From the NCBI RefSeq assembly GCF_003048255.1, contig NZ_CP028487.1:3844001-3908000 (forward strand): 64,000 bases of DNA. The letters run 5' to 3'. This DNA is from Yersinia massiliensis (GTDB taxonomy: Bacteria; Pseudomonadota; Gammaproteobacteria; Enterobacterales; Enterobacteriaceae). The first letter of the stretch is position 1. Each line of letters starts with the position of its first letter. The position numbers and the translations under genes are program-made. Positions 62,211-64,000 of this stretch are shown in pieces. The notes beneath the pieces are model-generated. The model did not search any database. It saw nothing but the letters and a program-made list of their open reading frames with translations, and was not told where the DNA came from.

Positions 62211-62233
62211 TTTATGCACTCAAACTGCATAAA
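62211..62233. promoter_or_regulatory. Inverted repeat operator candidate in the ftsB/ABC intergenic region (61885-62283)
   Basis: TTTATGCA (62211-62218) and TGCATAAA (62226-62233) are perfect 8-bp arms with a 7-bp spacer, 51 bp before the ATG of the amino acid binding-protein gene. Symmetry and position suggest an operator for a dimeric regulator or a promoter-overlapping site. A second dyad, ATGGAA-TTT-TTCCAT, lies at about 62099-62113. No gene is seen in this 399-bp stretch. Confidence 0.4.
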
Positions 62234-62283
62234 TAAAAAAATCGCATTCTCACTCATCTTTATCTTTTAACCGGGAGATTCGC

Positions 62284-63057
62284 ATGTTTAAACGTTTAAT
62301 GTTGGTCGGAACTTGTCTGGCAGCCGTGTTGTCAGCAGGTACTGCTATTGCTGCTGAACCCACTTATGTGGTCGGCTCCGGTGGTACCTACCGCCCATTC
62401 GAGTATGAAAACAGCCAGAAACAATTGGAAGGTTTTGATATTGATATCATCAAAGCTGTCGCTCAAGCGGAAGGTTTTCAGATCAAACTGGTGAATACAC
62501 CTTGGGAAGGGATTTTTGCCACTTTAGGTTCAGGTGACCGCGACATTATTATTTCTGGCATCACCATCACCGATAAACGTAAGCAAATGGTTGATTTCTC
62601 TGACCCTTACTTCCCAGCAGAACAAACTATCGTGGTGCCTAAAGGCTCTAAAGTAGATTCCATTGCAGCACTGAAAAACTTAAACGTTGGCGTTGTGAAC
62701 TCCAGCACTGGCGATATCGTGGTCTCTGATGTGCTCGGTAAAAATAGCACCGCCATTAAGCGTTTCGATAATACGCCGCTGATGCTGCAAGAGTTGTATG
62801 AAGATGGTATCGCTGCCGCAGTGGGTGACGTGGGTGTTGCCAAATTCTATCTGAAAACACATCCAGAAAAAGCATTTGAGCTGGTTTCTGATGACAAATT
62901 CGAGCGCCAATATTTCGGTATCGCGGTCGCAAAAGGTAACGAAGAATTACGCAGCAAAATCAACAGTGGCCTGCAAAAAATCGTGGCTGACGGGACTTAC
63001 GCTGAAATCTACGAAAAATGGTTTGATGCACAGGTGCCAACACTGCCGACCAAATAA
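62284..63057 (+). CDS. Periplasmic amino acid-binding protein, ABC family 3
   Basis: Binding protein of a polar amino acid importer; 257 residues. A signal peptide (LMLVGTCLAAVLSAGTAIA) ends near residue 23. The mature protein has the family-3 pattern: VVGSGGTYRPFEYENSQKQL, EGFDIDIIKAV, WEGIFATLGSGDRDIIISGI, TITDKRKQMVDFSDPYF. The arginine in KRKQM and the aspartate in AAVGDVGVA are in the places that hold the ligand alpha-carboxylate and amino groups. GGGAG precedes the ATG. It resembles GlnH/ArtJ-type proteins; the ligand is not decided by sequence. Confidence 0.93.
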   Translation: MFKRLMLVGTCLAAVLSAGTAIAAEPTYVVGSGGTYRPFEYENSQKQLEGFDIDIIKAVAQAEGFQIKLVNTPWEGIFATLGSGDRDIIISGITITDKRKQMVDFSDPYFPAEQTIVVPKGSKVDSIAALKNLNVGVVNSSTGDIVVSDVLGKNSTAIKRFDNTPLMLQELYEDGIAAAVGDVGVAKFYLKTHPEKAFELVSDDKFERQYFGIAVAKGNEELRSKINSGLQKIVADGTYAEIYEKWFDAQVPTLPTK

Positions 63058-63081
63058 TTCTTTAATACACTTTTAGCCCTC

Positions 63082-63109
63082 AGGATCTTGGTGTTCGCGT
63101 CAAGATCCT
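63082..63109 (+). promoter_or_regulatory. Intercistronic hairpin between binding-protein and permease genes
   Basis: AGGATCTTG (63082-63090) and CAAGATCCT (63101-63109) are perfect 9-bp arms around a 10-nt loop; flanking CC and GG extend the stem beyond a mismatch. It lies in the 70-bp gap after the binding-protein gene. It probably protects upstream mRNA or attenuates transcription so that binding protein exceeds permease. Confidence 0.6.
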
Positions 63110-63127
63110 CGGGTATTTGGATTTCAT

Positions 63128-63895
63128 ATGTCAGGATTTCGTTGGGAAATCATTCAAGAATACGCCCCGCTGTTTATGGATGGTGCTTGGATGACGATTA
63201 AGTGCACCATTATCTGTGTGATTTTGGGAACAACTTGGGGGTTAACGCTGGGGCTGGGGCGGTTGGCGCAAGCACCTCATGGTATTTGGAAGCCGGTACT
63301 GCATTACTGTGTTCAATGGCCAGTGCGTATCTATATTAGTGCGATTCGAGGAACACCGCTGTTTGTGCAAATAATGGTGGTGCACTTTGCGTTGGTGCCG
63401 CTATTTATCAATCCGCGGGATGGCATTCTCGTCACCAATGGCATTATGTCTTCTGATTTTGCCCGCATGCTGCGCTCTGATTATGGTGCTTTTTTATCTT
63501 GTATCGTGGCGATCACTCTCAATGCTGGGGCTTATGTCTCTGAGATATTCCGAGCGGGTATTCAATCAATCGATCGTGGTCAAATGGAGGCATCTCGCTC
63601 GCTGGGGATGAGCTACGGTAAAACCATGCGTAAGGTGATTCTGCCGCAGGCTTTCCGCCGTATGTTGCCGCCGCTGGGGAACAACGCCATTGCGATTGTG
63701 AAAGACTCATCGTTGGCCTCCGCCATTGGGCTGGCTGACTTAGCCTATGCCGCGCGAACCGTCTCCGGTGCCTATGCCACGTATTGGGAACCCTATCTGG
63801 TTATTTCAGTGGTTTATTGGGTCATTACGTTTTTACTTTCGCTGTTAGTGCGACATATGGAAAAGAGGTTCGGTAAAAGTGATTCACGTACATAA
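63128..63895 (+). CDS. Amino acid ABC transporter permease (HisMQ/GlnP family)
   Basis: Inner-membrane subunit of the polar amino acid importer; 255 residues with about five membrane segments. Family signs are YISAIRGTPLFVQIMVVHFA (about 57-76), LNAGAYVSEIFRAGIQSIDR (about 131-150), and the coupling-loop motif GQMEASRSLGMSYGKTMRKV followed by LPQAFRRMLPPLGN. It is the only permease gene seen, so it probably forms a homodimer, as in GlnP. The end overlaps the ATPase gene by 17 bp. Confidence 0.93.
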   Translation: MSGFRWEIIQEYAPLFMDGAWMTIKCTIICVILGTTWGLTLGLGRLAQAPHGIWKPVLHYCVQWPVRIYISAIRGTPLFVQIMVVHFALVPLFINPRDGILVTNGIMSSDFARMLRSDYGAFLSCIVAITLNAGAYVSEIFRAGIQSIDRGQMEASRSLGMSYGKTMRKVILPQAFRRMLPPLGNNAIAIVKDSSLASAIGLADLAYAARTVSGAYATYWEPYLVISVVYWVITFLLSLLVRHMEKRFGKSDSRT

Positions 63896-64000
63896 CCTGC
63901 AAAAACAATTTGGTGAAACCCATGTGTTGCGTGGCATTTCATGTGACATTCAGCCAAAAGAAGTGGTCTGCATCATTGGCCCATCCGGTTCTGGGAAAAG
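63879..64000 (+). CDS. Amino acid ABC transporter ATPase, N-terminal fragment at window edge
   Basis: ATPase of the importer; only the first 40 codons are visible. A GTG start at 63879 with GAGG about 10 bp upstream gives a protein beginning VIHVHNLQKQFGETHVLRGI and reaching Walker A GPSGSGKS, the GlnQ/HisP form, just before the window ends. It overlaps the permease gene by 17 bp. The remaining domain lies beyond position 64000. Confidence 0.88.
   Translation, partial: MIHVHNLQKQFGETHVLRGISCDIQPKEVVCIIGPSGSGK

Overview
The window looks like chromosome of an enteric gammaproteobacterium of the Yersiniaceae, most likely a Yersinia species. The right end carries mutS, rpoS, nlpD, pcm, surE, truD, ispF, ispD and ftsB in the order known from Enterobacterales, and the proteins are close to their E. 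coli counterparts without being E. coli. The accessory genes (two chaperone-usher fimbriae, murQP, a family-5 peptide-type ABC operon) fit Yersinia. The genus call is inference. I saw no tRNA, rRNA, CRISPR array, complete insertion sequence or prophage.

Layout. 1-6314 (minus): an enolase-superfamily enzyme followed by a complete family-5 ABC importer; the last ATPase gene runs off the left edge. 6974-9023 (plus): a Tat-signal aminotransferase and a periplasmic PheC-like cyclohexadienyl dehydratase, which together could make phenylalanine outside the cytoplasm. 9051-9263: a shortened orphan XRE-type antitoxin-like gene. 9314-21221 (minus): a tightly packed 11-gene cluster starting with a small four-cysteine peptide with a double-glycine leader. 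It continues with a DsbA-like oxidoreductase, an LpxL-family acyltransferase, a C39-peptidase ABC exporter, a MacAB/TolC-like tripartite pump, and a mini fatty acid synthase (KAS II, MaoC dehydratase, ACP, FabG-like reductase). I read this as a pathway for an exported, disulfide-bonded and possibly acylated peptide. It is the best candidate here for an undescribed system.

21547-30387: chaperone-usher fimbria 1, with a tandemly repeated set of minor pilins and a divergent PapI/FaeA-like regulator. 30487-32157: a PglL/WaaL-type O-oligosaccharyltransferase or ligase. 32295-40539: a peptidoglycan/MurNAc scavenging locus in two divergent arms, nagZ-porin-namZ (minus) and murQ-murP (plus), with murR (minus) between them. 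CRP-type sites lie in front of both arms. 40622-48026: chaperone-usher fimbria 2 with three chaperone genes. 48327-50913: an NhaC-family transporter with a trans-sulfuration PLP enzyme, followed by a gene-poor stretch with an 11-bp tandem repeat. 51751-52500: an AbiEi-type antitoxin without a visible toxin. 52955-61884: the core mutS to ftsB block. 62284-64000: a polar amino acid ABC importer, cut at the right edge.

How the parts work together. Several operons carry a hairpin directly after the gene whose product is needed in excess (binding protein, major pilin, precursor peptide), a recurring way to set stoichiometry within one transcript. Start sites were chosen by Shine-Dalgarno spacing, signal peptide position and overlap with the preceding gene, so many are proposals. 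All family assignments come from reading motifs and from memory of the families; no database search was run.
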